Source: CADCWK01 sp965218235
GTDB lineage: Bacteria; Chloroflexota; Chloroflexia; Thermomicrobiales; UBA6265
Direction of reading: 5' to 3'
Assembly: GCA_965218235.1 (NCBI GenBank)
Contig: OZ244596.1
Coordinates: 310,001 to 374,000, forward strand
Length of the DNA stretch: 64,000 nt
Shown: positions 1 to 8,893 of the stretch, piece after piece
Layout: the number at the start of each line of letters is the position of its first letter
Numbering within the stretch: position 1 is the stretch's first letter
The notes under the pieces: generated by a model
The model's input: only the letters and a program-made list of their open reading frames with translations
Told to the model about the DNA's origin: nothing
Database searches by the model: none
Position numbers and translations under genes: made by a program

Positions 1-1
1 C

Positions 2-1294
2 CTGGCGAGCCGGGTTCCCGCCCTGCGCGATCTGGTCGATGCCTGGTACGACTGGGATGTCTTCGGCTCCTGGCTATACACCGGGACGCTCGCCGTGCTC
101 GGTGTCGCGATCATCATCGGCGGGATGCTCAACCGAATCGGCGGCATGTACCGGACGATCGTCCAGCCGACAATCACGACCTCGCGCGGCTTCATCCGCG
201 GCACGGCGCCCCACGCTACGATCGAGCTGACGATGTCGCCGGAACGAGTGGTCGACGAACTTCGCTCGGCCCTGAAGAAGCGGCGCTACCGGGTCCTGAC
301 GGCTCGCGTAAGCGACGACGTTCACCTCTATGCCGACCGGAACCGCTGGGGCAAGCTTGGGACGTTCCCATTCCATATCGGCCTCGTCATGGTCGTCGTC
401 GGAGGGATCGTCGTCACCCAGTTTGGCTTCCGCGACGTTCAGTTCGTCGTGCCGGAGGGATCGACGGTTCCGATCGGCCGCGGGACGAACCTGAGCGTCC
501 GGCTAAACAGCTTCAATGAGGACTATTACCAGGACGGCACCGCGTCCCTCTACCAGAGCGACGTCACCCTCATCCGTGAGGGCGATGAGGTCCGGAGTGG
601 CCTGGTGGAGCCCAACCAGCCGGTCAGCGAGGGCGGCGTCTCGATCTACCAGTCGGGCTTCGGCTACAACGTCAGCCTGCGGGTCACCGACGGGGCCGGG
701 AACGACCTGTTCCACGGACCAGTGACCCTGGGCGAGTACACGGCGTCCGGAAATCCCGACGCACCGGCCGGGCGTCAGGCAATCCCGGGCACGAACGTGA
801 CGCTCAACCTGATCGCCTCCGACCGGGACATTGCCAACCAGCCCGACCTGGACACGCTCGGTCTGTCAGCCGAGCAGCTCTTCGTCCAGGCCCGGAGCGA
901 CGACATGATCCCCGGCACCACGCCGCCGACAGCGGTCATCGACCCACGCCACCCCGGCCAGCTCGGCGACCTCACCGTGCGGTTCGAGCGCTACGGCGTC
1001 TACTCGGTCCTGCAAATCGCCTACTACCCCGGCCTCTGGATCTTCGGCGTGGCGGCGGTGATCGGGATCGCCGGGCTGATCGCCATCTTCTACTTCCCGC
1101 TCCGTCGCGTCCGGGCGATCGTCTCACCGGGCGCCGAAGGCCGCTCCGTCGCCGCCCTCGCCCCCCTCGCCAGGCGGGACTGGAGCGGCAAGCGCGACTT
1201 CGTCGACCTCGTCGAGGACCTCCGCCAGCGCCATGGTGACGCGGTCCGTCTGAGTGAAGCGCCCGACCGAGCGGCCGCGCAGGCGACCCTCTGA
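2..1294 (+). CDS. resB: ResB-like cytochrome c biogenesis protein (5' end outside window)
   Basis: This is the C-terminal 430 residues of a ResB/Ccs1 family membrane protein. With CcsA it forms the system II cytochrome c synthase, which brings haem to apocytochrome c outside the membrane. The frame is open from the first bases, so the start lies upstream of the window. Hydrophobic segments lie near residues 28-50, 116-143 and 341-366. Between the last two is a large beta-rich extracytoplasmic region, which is the ResB layout. The next two genes are ccsA and a TlpA-type thioredoxin, the standard system II partners. The family call is firm; the missing N-terminus cannot be judged. Confidence 0.88.
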   Translation: MASRVPALRDLVDAWYDWDVFGSWLYTGTLAVLGVAIIIGGMLNRIGGMYRTIVQPTITTSRGFIRGTAPHATIELTMSPERVVDELRSALKKRRYRVLTARVSDDVHLYADRNRWGKLGTFPFHIGLVMVVVGGIVVTQFGFRDVQFVVPEGSTVPIGRGTNLSVRLNSFNEDYYQDGTASLYQSDVTLIREGDEVRSGLVEPNQPVSEGGVSIYQSGFGYNVSLRVTDGAGNDLFHGPVTLGEYTASGNPDAPAGRQAIPGTNVTLNLIASDRDIANQPDLDTLGLSAEQLFVQARSDDMIPGTTPPTAVIDPRHPGQLGDLTVRFERYGVYSVLQIAYYPGLWIFGVAAVIGIAGLIAIFYFPLRRVRAIVSPGAEGRSVAALAPLARRDWSGKRDFVDLVEDLRQRHGDAVRLSEAPDRAAAQATL

Positions 1295-1441
1295 CCAACC
1301 GGACGAGCAGACCTTGGGCAGCCAATCATGGCCAACCGGCACCGATCCGGCGCCGAGTCCTATACTCTCGCAACGAAACCGCTGCTTCCCATCGGCCCTG
1401 CCTACCGACCCGACGCGCACCACCTGCGAGGACCAGCGCGC

Positions 1442-2359
1442 ATGGACGCTCTCGTCAAGCTCTCGTTCTATTGCTTCACGGCGACCTCAATCGCGCTGGT
1501 TGCCGCCGCCATCTGTTACCTCGCCTATGGGATCGGTTTCGTCCGGGTCAGCCGCCGCGAGCTTGCCATGACGACCGGTTCGAGCATGACCGCGACGATG
1601 CCGGGCTCCGTGACCGACTTCTCAACCGGCCCATCGCCCATTGGGATCGGTCGGTTCGCGACGCTGCTGGGCTGGTTCGTCGTCGCCTTCCAGGCCCTCG
1701 CCGTCGGGCTGCGCTTCTCGGCCACCCGCCACGGCCCGACGAACATGTACGACTTCAGCATGATCTTCGTGCTGGTTCTGCCGCTGATCTACCTGTTTCT
1801 GGAGCGCTTCTACCGCGTCAAGCAGGTCGGAGCGGTGATCCTGCCCGTCACGCTGCTGATGGCCCTCTACGTCTGGTCCCTTCCGGCCTGGATGCGGGAG
1901 GTCAACCCGGTCATCCCGGCCCTCCAGAGCGGTCCGCTGCTCTGGTTCCACGTGGGATCGGCGATCGCCGCCTACGCCGCTTTCTCGGTCGCCTTCGGCT
2001 CGGCGGTGCTGTTCCTGATCGCCGAGCGCCGCCGGATCAGCTGGTTGCCCAGCGCCGACCTGCTCGACGATCTTGGCTACCGGGCCGTCTCGATCGGCTT
2101 CCCGCTGATGACGATGACACTGATCCTCGGGGCGATCTGGGCCAACCGGGCCTGGGGCGCCTACTGGCAGTGGGACCCGAAGGAAACCGCGGCCCTGTTC
2201 CTCTGGCTAATCTACGCCGTTTACCTGCACACGCGCTCGCTGCGCGGCCTGCGTGGTCGGGGCAGCGCCCTGATCCTGGTGGTCGGCTTCGCGGCCGTGA
2301 TGTTCACCTACTTCGGCAACTACGTCTTTGGTGGCCTCCACGCCTACGGTGGTGTCTGA
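1442..2359 (+). CDS. ccsA: CcsA/CcsB-type cytochrome c biogenesis (haem handling) protein
   Basis: Polytopic haem-handling subunit of system II cytochrome c maturation, 305 aa with about eight predicted membrane segments. The family signature, the tryptophan-rich WWD domain (WGAYWQWDPKET, about residues 235-250), is intact. It is followed by a conserved HTR that supplies an axial haem histidine. I chose the ATG at 1442 (MDALVKLSFYC) because it begins the first membrane segment. An in-frame ATG at 1328 would add a polar 38-residue leader untypical of the family. It lies 147 bp after resB and 25 bp before the thioredoxin gene, consistent with one operon. Confidence 0.88.
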   Translation: MDALVKLSFYCFTATSIALVAAAICYLAYGIGFVRVSRRELAMTTGSSMTATMPGSVTDFSTGPSPIGIGRFATLLGWFVVAFQALAVGLRFSATRHGPTNMYDFSMIFVLVLPLIYLFLERFYRVKQVGAVILPVTLLMALYVWSLPAWMREVNPVIPALQSGPLLWFHVGSAIAAYAAFSVAFGSAVLFLIAERRRISWLPSADLLDDLGYRAVSIGFPLMTMTLILGAIWANRAWGAYWQWDPKETAALFLWLIYAVYLHTRSLRGLRGRGSALILVVGFAAVMFTYFGNYVFGGLHAYGGV

Positions 2360-2384
2360 TCACCACGGAAATGCAGGACCGCCC

Positions 2385-3101
2385 ATGACCTCCGCACCCC
2401 GCCCCTCGATCCCGCCCTCCGGCAATCGGGACGACGTCCGCCTCTCCGAGCTGACGCCCAGCCGGTCTGGCGGCTCGCTGACCCGGATCCAGGTCGCGAT
2501 CAGCCTGATCCTGGCGCTGGCGATCATCAGCGGCGCCTGGCTGGTCGGTGGCCGGATCGGGTTCGCCGAGATCGGCAGCGGCGGTGTCGCCCGCCAATAC
2601 TTGCCCAAAGCGGGTGAGACCGCCCCGACCCTCGGCATGATTGGCCCTGACGACCAGACGGTCTTCCTGAGCAGCTTCCGCGGCCGGCCGGTCTGGATCA
2701 ACTTCTGGGGGAGTTGGTGCCCACCGTGCCAGGCCGAGTTCCCGGAGGTTGAAGCCGCCTACCAGGCACTCGCGCCGCGGGGCGTGGTCCTGCTCGCCAT
2801 CAGCGCGAAGGAATCGTGGGCAACTTCGAACGACTTCGCGGTCGCCAACGGTGGGACGTTCACCATCTACAACATCCCGGACCTGAACATCTTCGGCGAG
2901 ACGTGGGACACGCGAAACTTCCCGACCCATATGTACATCGATGCCGAGGGGACCGTCCGCTACGTGGCGACCAAGCCAGGCGACGCCGACGAGCTGATCG
3001 CCCGGGGCGAATGGCTCCTGGCTGGCGACTGGACCTCGGTGGCGGCTCAGACGACTGACACGATCCTGGCGGCGATCAGGCCCGAGGATATCTGGGCCTG
3101 A
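2385..3101 (+). CDS. Membrane-anchored TlpA/ResA-type thiol-disulfide oxidoreductase
   Basis: Thioredoxin-fold protein of 238 aa with one N-terminal membrane anchor (about residues 30-52) and an AhpC/TSA-Redoxin-like domain. The redox motif WCPPC is at residues 111-115. In system II cytochrome c maturation such ResA/CcmG-type proteins keep the haem-binding CXXCH cysteines of apocytochromes reduced. The position right after ccsA supports that job, though TlpA-like proteins can have other clients. The ATG at 2385 follows the ccsA stop by 25 bp. An earlier in-frame GTG at 2328 would overlap ccsA and is less likely. The convergent next gene marks the end of this operon. Confidence 0.85.
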   Translation: MTSAPRPSIPPSGNRDDVRLSELTPSRSGGSLTRIQVAISLILALAIISGAWLVGGRIGFAEIGSGGVARQYLPKAGETAPTLGMIGPDDQTVFLSSFRGRPVWINFWGSWCPPCQAEFPEVEAAYQALAPRGVVLLAISAKESWATSNDFAVANGGTFTIYNIPDLNIFGETWDTRNFPTHMYIDAEGTVRYVATKPGDADELIARGEWLLAGDWTSVAAQTTDTILAAIRPEDIWA

Positions 3102-3215
3102 TCGTCCGTTGAGCCCGTGAGCGGCCGCCAGCCGACCCGCCGTAAACGAACCGGCAGAACGACATTGGTCCCGACAGATCAGACACCAGCGCACGCCGTG
3201 CGATCGGATCGTCGC

Positions 3216-3255
3216 CGTTGGCCGCCAACGTCGAATCGAGTGTCATTGACTCGAT
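3216..3255. terminator. Inverted repeats between convergent tlpA-like and KDPG aldolase genes
   Basis: Two short perfect inverted repeats lie here: CGTTGG-CCG-CCAACG (3216-3230) and ATCGAGT-7-ACTCGAT (3235-3255). They sit in the 194-bp gap between convergent genes. Neither is followed by a U-tract, so a terminator role is inferred only from position. Confidence 0.3.
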
Positions 3256-3295
3256 CCCTTCGGGGCCGATACCTGTGGGCGAGCGATCAACCTCA

Positions 3296-3946
3296 TCACC
3301 TACCGGTCCTGGCAGTCGCGACGGCGTCATGGATCGCATTGGCCCGAGCCGTCAGATCGTCCCACGCCGCGGCGGCGACCAGCCTGGGATCGACCAGAGC
3401 CGAGCCGAGCGCGACAGCCGACGCCCCGGCCCGGATGAAGTCCCCCGCGTTGTCGACAGACACGCCGCCGGTCGGGATCAGTTTGATCTGGGGCAGCGGA
3501 CCTCGGACGTCCCTGAGGTAGCCGGGGCCGAGCGCCGTCGCCGGAAAGACCTTGACCATCACCGACCCCGCCTCCCAGGCCGTCAGGATCTCGGTCGGCG
3601 TGAAGGCCCCGCTCATGATCGGGATGCCGTACCGGTTGCAGAGCTGGATCGTCTCGACCCGCGTGACCGGCGTCACCACGAACTGAGCGCCGGCGAGGAT
3701 CGCGATCCGGGCCGTCTCCGCGTCGAGGACGCTTCCGGCACCGATCAGGGCGTCGTCGCCCATGGCCTCTCGGGCCGCCGTGATGGCCTGAGCGGCCTTT
3801 GGATTGGTAAAGGTGAACTCGATGCCACGCACGCCCCCCTTCGCCAGCGAGCGGGCAACACTGACGGCATCCGACAGGTCCTCCAGCCGGACGACCGCGA
3901 CGACACCACTCTGCTCGATTCCGCGGACGACGTCGATCCCGGCCAT
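3296..3946 (-). CDS. eda: 2-dehydro-3-deoxy-phosphogluconate (KDPG/KHG) aldolase
   Basis: Class I aldolase of 216 aa that cleaves KDPG to pyruvate and glyceraldehyde-3-phosphate, the last Entner-Doudoroff step; related enzymes act on KHG or KDPGal. The family landmarks are present: the catalytic glutamate in GIEFTFTNP (E43), the Schiff-base lysine in VMVKVFPA (K132), and the phosphate-binding IPTGGV and AVALGSAL loops. The ATG at 3946 is preceded by a strong purine-rich site (GGGAGCAGGAGC). The frame stays open far upstream, but that extension is Arg/Pro-rich and not homologous. No edd dehydratase gene is visible, so the substrate cannot be fixed from context. Confidence 0.88.
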   Translation of the reverse strand: MAGIDVVRGIEQSGVVAVVRLEDLSDAVSVARSLAKGGVRGIEFTFTNPKAAQAITAAREAMGDDALIGAGSVLDAETARIAILAGAQFVVTPVTRVETIQLCNRYGIPIMSGAFTPTEILTAWEAGSVMVKVFPATALGPGYLRDVRGPLPQIKLIPTGGVSVDNAGDFIRAGASAVALGSALVDPRLVAAAAWDDLTARANAIHDAVATARTGR

Positions 3947-4113
3947 ATCTGCTCCTGCTCCCGCGTTCTGAACGCAACCGTGCGGACGAATGGCCCGGCA
4001 CTCCCGAAGGCGAGGGGTACGCTGGCCACCGCCATGCCGCGATGATTCTACCGACCCTACTGCCTGAGGGGTACACTGTCCGGACGCGAGACGAGCCAGG
4101 TGATGGAGGTCCG

Positions 4114-4839
4114 ATGGCCAGACAACCCCAGGACGGGCGGTCTCCGGCTGGCGGACAACCGCTGAGAAGAGAGGCGGCGCAGGGCCCCGAGGTCGACCTC
4201 CGCGTCGTGCTCCTGACCCGTGACCAGGACCGCCTGCTGGCTGCGCTGACCGGGCGCGAGCCCGGTGGGGCCAGCGCCCATGCCATCGGCCTGCCGCGCG
4301 GTCGACCGGAGCTCCAGCAGGACCTCGATGCCACCGCCCGGGCGATCGCCCGTCGGGCGACCGGTCTCTCCGAGCAGTACCTCGAGCAGCTCTACAGCAT
4401 GAGCGTCGACCAGTCGACGCGGGGCTCCTGGAAGGTCGTGGTGGGCTACATGGCGCTGCTCTCGTCCGGTCCCGGTGGTCCGCCCGATGTCTCCGGCGCC
4501 TGGGCCGACGTGAACGACCTGCCGGCGCTGTCGCGCATCGATCGGAGCGTGGTCGAGTACGCCGTCGTTCGCCTGCGGGCGAAGCTCGGCTACACCAACA
4601 TCGGACGCTATCTCCTGCCAAGCACCTTCACCCTGCGGGAACTGCAGAGCGTCTACGAGACGATCCTGGGCCAGGCACTGGACAAGCGCAACTTCCGTCG
4701 CCGGATGATGGCGACCGGGATCCTCGCCCAGACCGACGGCCAGCGGCGCGATGGCAGCCATCGGCCCGCCGCGCTCTATCAGTTCCAGGCCGAAGAGGAC
4801 CGCACGACCTACCTGACCCCGACCTGGACCGATCAATGA
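4114..4839 (+). CDS. NrtR-like regulator: degenerate Nudix domain plus winged helix
   Basis: The 241-aa protein has the architecture of NrtR, the Nudix-related repressor of NAD metabolism. An N-terminal Nudix-like fold (about 28-118) is followed by a C-terminal winged-helix region (about 140-226) with LGYTNIGRYLLP and KRNFRRRMMATGILA. The Nudix box position (about residues 63-85) keeps the TGL end but reads AIARRATGL, so the catalytic glutamates are gone and hydrolysis is unlikely. An ADP-ribose-type ligand sensor role is inferred from the family. The ATG at 4114 follows a GGAGG site. Its stop overlaps the NAD kinase start (ATGA), a striking functional match. Confidence 0.78.
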   Translation: MARQPQDGRSPAGGQPLRREAAQGPEVDLRVVLLTRDQDRLLAALTGREPGGASAHAIGLPRGRPELQQDLDATARAIARRATGLSEQYLEQLYSMSVDQSTRGSWKVVVGYMALLSSGPGGPPDVSGAWADVNDLPALSRIDRSVVEYAVVRLRAKLGYTNIGRYLLPSTFTLRELQSVYETILGQALDKRNFRRRMMATGILAQTDGQRRDGSHRPAALYQFQAEEDRTTYLTPTWTDQ

Positions 4840-5732
4840 CGACACCCGGAGAACGCAGGATGCAGTCGACAAGGATGGTCGGGTTCATCGTCGCGGAGAG
4901 CAAGCACAACGCGGCGGGGCTGGCGGGCGACGTCCAGGCGTTCCTGCGCGAGCACCGCTACGAGATCCTGGACGAGGAAACGCTCAACTTGGGCCAGTTC
5001 GGCCTGCTCGACGCGATCATCGTCCTCGGCGGCGACGGTCTGATGATGCGCTGCGCCAACCGCTACCCGAACATCCCGATCCTCGGGATCAACTTCGGCA
5101 AGGTCGGCTTCCTCGCCTCCGTCGAGCAGCGCGACTGGCGGGCGGCGATGGAGGCGTTCATCGCCGGCGAATTCCAGGTGCAGGACGGCGCCACCCTCGC
5201 GGCGTCCCTGCTCCGGGAGGGCAAGGTCTCGGACGAGGGCTGGGCGATCAATGACGTCGTCATCCGGAGCGGCAACCGGATGGTCGAGGTCGAAGTCTAC
5301 GTCGACGGGCATTACGTCAACACGTACCCCGGCGACGGCATGATCATCTCGACCGCCCACGGCAGCACCGCCTACTGCATGGCGGCCGGCGGGCCGATCC
5401 TGACGGGCGGTGTCCGCGGCTTCACGATCGTCCCGATCTCCTGCCACTCCCCGATGCGGACGCCGATCGTCGTCGCCGAGCAGACCGAGATCGAGCTCCT
5501 GCTGACCAACCAGCACGGCGCCCAGCTCATCATAGATGGCCGCCCGACCACGCCGCTCCAGCAGAACGACGTCGTCCACGTCCAGTTGGGGCGAAACATG
5601 TTCCGGCTGATCGTTTTCGAGACCCAGAGTTTCTTCGAGGCGATGCGGACCAAGTTCAACTACCAGATCCGCCCCGACGCCACCCCGACCCGACGGCCCC
5701 GGCTCCAGAAGCCGAGCGGCGTCACAAGGTAG
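4836..5732 (+). CDS. nadK: NAD kinase
   Basis: ATP- or polyphosphate-dependent kinase that makes NADP from NAD. The diagnostic GGDG motif lies in IIVLGGDGLMMRC near residue 68. The second signature is present as INDVVIRSG, and the glycine-rich NAD-binding stretch as GDGMIISTAHGSTAY. At 298 aa the length is normal, with a basic unconserved C-terminal tail. The ATG at 4836 overlaps the stop of the upstream NrtR-like gene. An ATG at 4860 preceded by GGAGAACGCAGG is an alternative start. Overlap with a Nudix-type NAD regulator suggests the pair is co-translated. Confidence 0.93.
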   Translation: MTTPGERRMQSTRMVGFIVAESKHNAAGLAGDVQAFLREHRYEILDEETLNLGQFGLLDAIIVLGGDGLMMRCANRYPNIPILGINFGKVGFLASVEQRDWRAAMEAFIAGEFQVQDGATLAASLLREGKVSDEGWAINDVVIRSGNRMVEVEVYVDGHYVNTYPGDGMIISTAHGSTAYCMAAGGPILTGGVRGFTIVPISCHSPMRTPIVVAEQTEIELLLTNQHGAQLIIDGRPTTPLQQNDVVHVQLGRNMFRLIVFETQSFFEAMRTKFNYQIRPDATPTRRPRLQKPSGVTR

Positions 5733-5778
5733 CCTGACAGCGTGTCCATCGGGTCCCGCTTCACGAACGGCATCCGGC

Positions 5779-6177
5779 TCACTCGACGACCAGTTCGGCC
5801 GTGAGCAGGACAACGTTTCCGTCAGGATCCTCTACCAGGGCGGCGTACGGCCCGGTCGCCTTGGCTTGACCAGCGCTGCGACCGCGGTACCCGGCCGACG
5901 TCAGGTCAGCGTACATTGCGTCGACGGCCTCCTCGCTTCCGAGGAAGAACTCCAGCATGTTCCGGTACCCGCCGCTCGGCGGTTCGCGGTCGGCATCATG
6001 GGCGTCCGCGAAGACAGTATCCCAGAACAGGCTCACTCCACTGGGCATCCGAAGCAGGACGAACCGCTTGTCGTCCTCCTCCGCGGGAATGTCCAGACCG
6101 AGCCGTCGATAGAACGCCAGCGACGCCGCAATGTTCTGCACCATCAGGCCGACCATGTTCAATTGAATCGTAGCCAT
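5779..6177 (-). CDS. VOC (glyoxalase/bleomycin-resistance fold) protein
   Basis: A 132-aa single-domain vicinal-oxygen-chelate protein. Visible marks are the first beta-alpha unit (LMVQNIAASLAFYRRLGLD) and the C-terminal ALVEDPDGNVVLL, with a likely metal-ligand glutamate/aspartate pattern. VOC proteins include glyoxalases, dioxygenases and antibiotic-binding proteins, and the substrate cannot be read from sequence. It lies 51 bp downstream of the GNAT gene on the same strand, so the two may be co-transcribed. Confidence 0.75.
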   Translation of the reverse strand: MATIQLNMVGLMVQNIAASLAFYRRLGLDIPAEEDDKRFVLLRMPSGVSLFWDTVFADAHDADREPPSGGYRNMLEFFLGSEEAVDAMYADLTSAGYRGRSAGQAKATGPYAALVEDPDGNVVLLTAELVVE

Positions 6178-6228
6178 TTGGATAATCTCCCTCTGCCTTC
6201 AAGCCCCAGGTCGTTCCGCTCGTCGTCG

Positions 6229-6735
6229 TTACACGAGGTGTCCGATCTCTTCCCAGCGGTACAGGACCTCATTGATCAAGAATGGTCCGAACGGCTTGGC
6301 CTTGGTCTCGACAATATCTCCACCCATGTGCTCGTAGAACCCGGCCGTCGGGTTGCCGACAGCCATCCAGCACATGAGGGACGTCGCGCCCTGTCCTCGC
6401 ATCCTGACGGCGATATCCTCCATCAATATACGACCGAGCCCACGTCCCTTCGCCCGACGCAAGAGATAGAGGGTCAGCAGTTCGGCCTCGCTGCTTTCAG
6501 GCGGAATGACGGCGGACGCGAAGCCGACAACGTCGCCGGCGTCCTCGCAGACGATCAGCGCCTCACGCAGCGGCCGGTCGGGCAGGAACCAGCGGCGCCA
6601 CTGGTCGACTCGCTGCTCCTCCCTCAGACCGTCGAGGATTTCCTGCGGCATGATGCCGGGATATGTTTCCCGCCACGACGCGACATGGACGTGGGCGATC
6701 GCCTCGACGTCCGATTCAACGGCGGTCCGGATCAT
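6229..6735 (-). CDS. GNAT family N-acetyltransferase
   Basis: A 168-aa GNAT acyltransferase. The acetyl-CoA pyrophosphate loop is seen in RRAKGRGLGRIL, followed by the C-terminal NPTAGFYEHMGG segment typical of the fold. I placed the start at the ATG at 6735 (MIRTAVESDVEAIAHVH), where GNAT homology begins; an upstream in-frame start at 6783 adds 16 unconserved residues. The acceptor substrate is unknown. It lies just beyond the dnaK terminator, so it is probably transcribed from its own promoter or by readthrough from the heat-shock operon. Confidence 0.8.
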   Translation of the reverse strand: MIRTAVESDVEAIAHVHVASWRETYPGIMPQEILDGLREEQRVDQWRRWFLPDRPLREALIVCEDAGDVVGFASAVIPPESSEAELLTLYLLRRAKGRGLGRILMEDIAVRMRGQGATSLMCWMAVGNPTAGFYEHMGGDIVETKAKPFGPFLINEVLYRWEEIGHLV

Positions 6736-6791
6736 CCCACTATCCTCTCGTCCCGCTCGATCGATGGAGGACGAGACTATCATGCCAGCCG

Positions 6792-6835
6792 AAAAACGCG
6801 ACAGGGCGGCACGGTGTTCCCGATGCCGCCCTGTC
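6792..6835 (-). terminator. Rho-independent terminator after dnaK
   Basis: A 12-bp perfect stem (GACAGGGCGGCA at 6800-6811 with its complement at 6824-6835) has a 12-nt loop. It is followed on the minus strand by TTTTT about two bases beyond the stem. It lies 18 bp after the dnaK stop and closes the hrcA-grpE-dnaK operon. Confidence 0.85.
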
Positions 6836-6852
6836 TGCCGTCCATGTCGAAT

Positions 6853-8787
6853 CTAGCTGCGGGACTCGGAGGTGTTGACCTCGCGGAACTCGCCCTCGAC
6901 CGTGCTGTCGTCAGCAGTTTCGCCGGTGGCGCCGTCCGGGGCACCGCCGAAGTCGGCCGCGCCGTCCTCGTTCCCGCCGGCCGCCTCGTACATCGACGAG
7001 CCGACCTTGGTCAGGGACTGGACCAGCTCATCGTAGGCCGGGCGAAGCCGCTCGATGTTCTCGCGGTCCTTCTCGAGGATGTCCTTGACCGTGGCGACCT
7101 TCTCGTCGACCTCGGCCTTGATCTCGCTCGGGATCCGGTCACCGTAGTCGCTCAGCGTCTTCTCGGCCTGGAAGACCATGCTCTCGGCCTGGTTGCGCAG
7201 CTCGATGCCCTCGCGCCGCTGGCGGTCGGTCTCGGCGTTGCTCTCGGCCTCCTGGACCATCCGCTGAACCTCGGTCTCGCTCAGACCGGACGACCCCGTA
7301 ATGGTGATCTTCTGCTCCTTGTTCGTCGCGAGGTCCTTGGCGGAGACGTTCACGAGCCCGTTGGCGTCGATGTCGAAGGTCACCTCGACCTTCGGTACGT
7401 TCCGCGGCGCCGGCAGGATGCCGTCGAGGATGAAGCGCCCGAGCGACTTGTTGTCGGTCGCCATCGGCCGCTCGCCCTGGAGGACGTGGACCTCAACCTG
7501 CGGCTGGTTGTCGGCCGCCGTCGTGAAGATCTGGCTCTTTCGGGTCGGTATCGTCGTGTTGCGCTCGATCAGCGGCGTCGCGACGCCTCCGAGCGTCTCG
7601 ATCGACAGCGTCAGCGGAGTGACGTCCAGCAGCAGGATGTCCTTGACCTCGCCGCCGAGGACACCGGCCTGGATCGCCGCGCCGATCGCGACGACCTCGT
7701 CCGGGTTGACGCCGCGGTTCGGCTCCTTGCCGAAGTACTGCGTCACCTGACGCTGAACCGACGGCATTCGCGTCTGGCCACCGACCAGCAGCGCCTCGTC
7801 GATCTGCGGCTTCTTCAGCCCGGCGTCACGCAGCGCGTTTTCCATTGGCCCGACCGTCCGCTCGACCAGCGGGTTGACCAACTGCTCCAGCTTCGACCGC
7901 GACAGGGAGACATTGAGGTGCTTCGGCCCGGAGGCGTCGGCCGTGATGAACGGCAGGTTGATGTCCGTCTGCTGCGTGCTGGACAGCTCGATCTTGGCCT
8001 TCTCGCCGGCTTCCTTGAGCCGCTGGAGGGCCATCCGGTCGCTGCGCAGGTCGATCCCGTCGGACTTCTTGAACTCGTCGGCGAGGAAGTCGATGATCAC
8101 CTGGTCGAAGTCGTCGCCACCGAGGTGGGTGTCGCCGTTGGTCGCCATGACCTGGAAGACGCCGTCGGAGAGATCGAGGATCGAGATGTCGTAGGTGCCG
8201 CCGCCAAGGTCGAAGACGGCGATCTTCTCGTCGCCCTTCTTGTCCAGCCCATAGGACAGCGCCGAGGCGGTCGGCTCGTTGATGATCCGGAGGACTTCCA
8301 GACCAGCGATCCGGCCGGCGTCCTTGGTCGCGTCGCGCTGCGCGTTGTCGAAGTAGGCGGGGACGGTGATGACGGCCTTGTCGACCATGTCACCGAGGAA
8401 TGCCTCGGCGTCGCGCTTGAGCTTGCCGAGGATCTTGGCGGAGATTTCCTGCGGGCTCAGCCAGCGGTCGCCCATCCGGATCTGCACGTCGCCGTTTGGC
8501 GCCTTCTGCAGCTTGTAGGGGACGAGCTTGGCGTCACGCTGGACGCTGGGGTCGTCGTACTTGCGGCCCATGAAGCGCTTGGCGGAGAAGACGGTGTTCT
8601 CCGGGTTCGTGACGGCCTGCCGGCGGGCGAACCGCCCGACGAGCTCCTCGCCGCCGCTGGTGACCGCGACTACCGACGGGGTGATCCGCTCACCTTCGGC
8701 GTTCGGGATCACGATGGGCTCGCCGCCCTCGATGGTGGCCATGACCGAGTTCGTGGTGCCGAGGTCGATTCCGATCGTACGTGGCAT
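6853..8787 (-). CDS. dnaK: Hsp70 chaperone DnaK
   Basis: ATP-dependent cytosolic chaperone of 644 aa, a normal length. It shows the phosphate-1 loop IGIDLGTTNSVMA at the N-terminus, DLGGGTYDISI near residue 195, the GGQTRMP segment near 340, and the substrate-binding domain from about 390. The tail is acidic and glycine-rich. The ATG at 8787 is preceded by GGAGAGG. It is the last gene of hrcA-grpE-dnaK, 106 bp after grpE, and ends at a clear intrinsic terminator. No dnaJ follows, so the J-protein partner must be encoded elsewhere. Confidence 0.97.
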   Translation of the reverse strand: MPRTIGIDLGTTNSVMATIEGGEPIVIPNAEGERITPSVVAVTSGGEELVGRFARRQAVTNPENTVFSAKRFMGRKYDDPSVQRDAKLVPYKLQKAPNGDVQIRMGDRWLSPQEISAKILGKLKRDAEAFLGDMVDKAVITVPAYFDNAQRDATKDAGRIAGLEVLRIINEPTASALSYGLDKKGDEKIAVFDLGGGTYDISILDLSDGVFQVMATNGDTHLGGDDFDQVIIDFLADEFKKSDGIDLRSDRMALQRLKEAGEKAKIELSSTQQTDINLPFITADASGPKHLNVSLSRSKLEQLVNPLVERTVGPMENALRDAGLKKPQIDEALLVGGQTRMPSVQRQVTQYFGKEPNRGVNPDEVVAIGAAIQAGVLGGEVKDILLLDVTPLTLSIETLGGVATPLIERNTTIPTRKSQIFTTAADNQPQVEVHVLQGERPMATDNKSLGRFILDGILPAPRNVPKVEVTFDIDANGLVNVSAKDLATNKEQKITITGSSGLSETEVQRMVQEAESNAETDRQRREGIELRNQAESMVFQAEKTLSDYGDRIPSEIKAEVDEKVATVKDILEKDRENIERLRPAYDELVQSLTKVGSSMYEAAGGNEDGAADFGGAPDGATGETADDSTVEGEFREVNTSESRS

Positions 8788-8893
8788 TGGGATTCCTCTC
8801 CAACCTGATGTCTGCTTGCTGAAAGCGGTCTGATGAACTCTGGAAGGACGGTCCGGTTGAGTCTGGCCGCGGGGTGTGACTCACCGGTGCCGG

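Noticed and set aside
5866..8808. 980-residue open frame on the plus strand opposite dnaK
   Set aside because: It is the mirror of dnaK caused by high GC and codon bias. The translation has no recognisable domain, and no ribosome site precedes it.
8855..8885. TTGAGT...ACTCAC inverted repeat between grpE and dnaK as a HAIR operator
   Set aside because: The spacing is 16 bp instead of the fixed 7 between HAIR half-sites; at most it is a weak hairpin after grpE.
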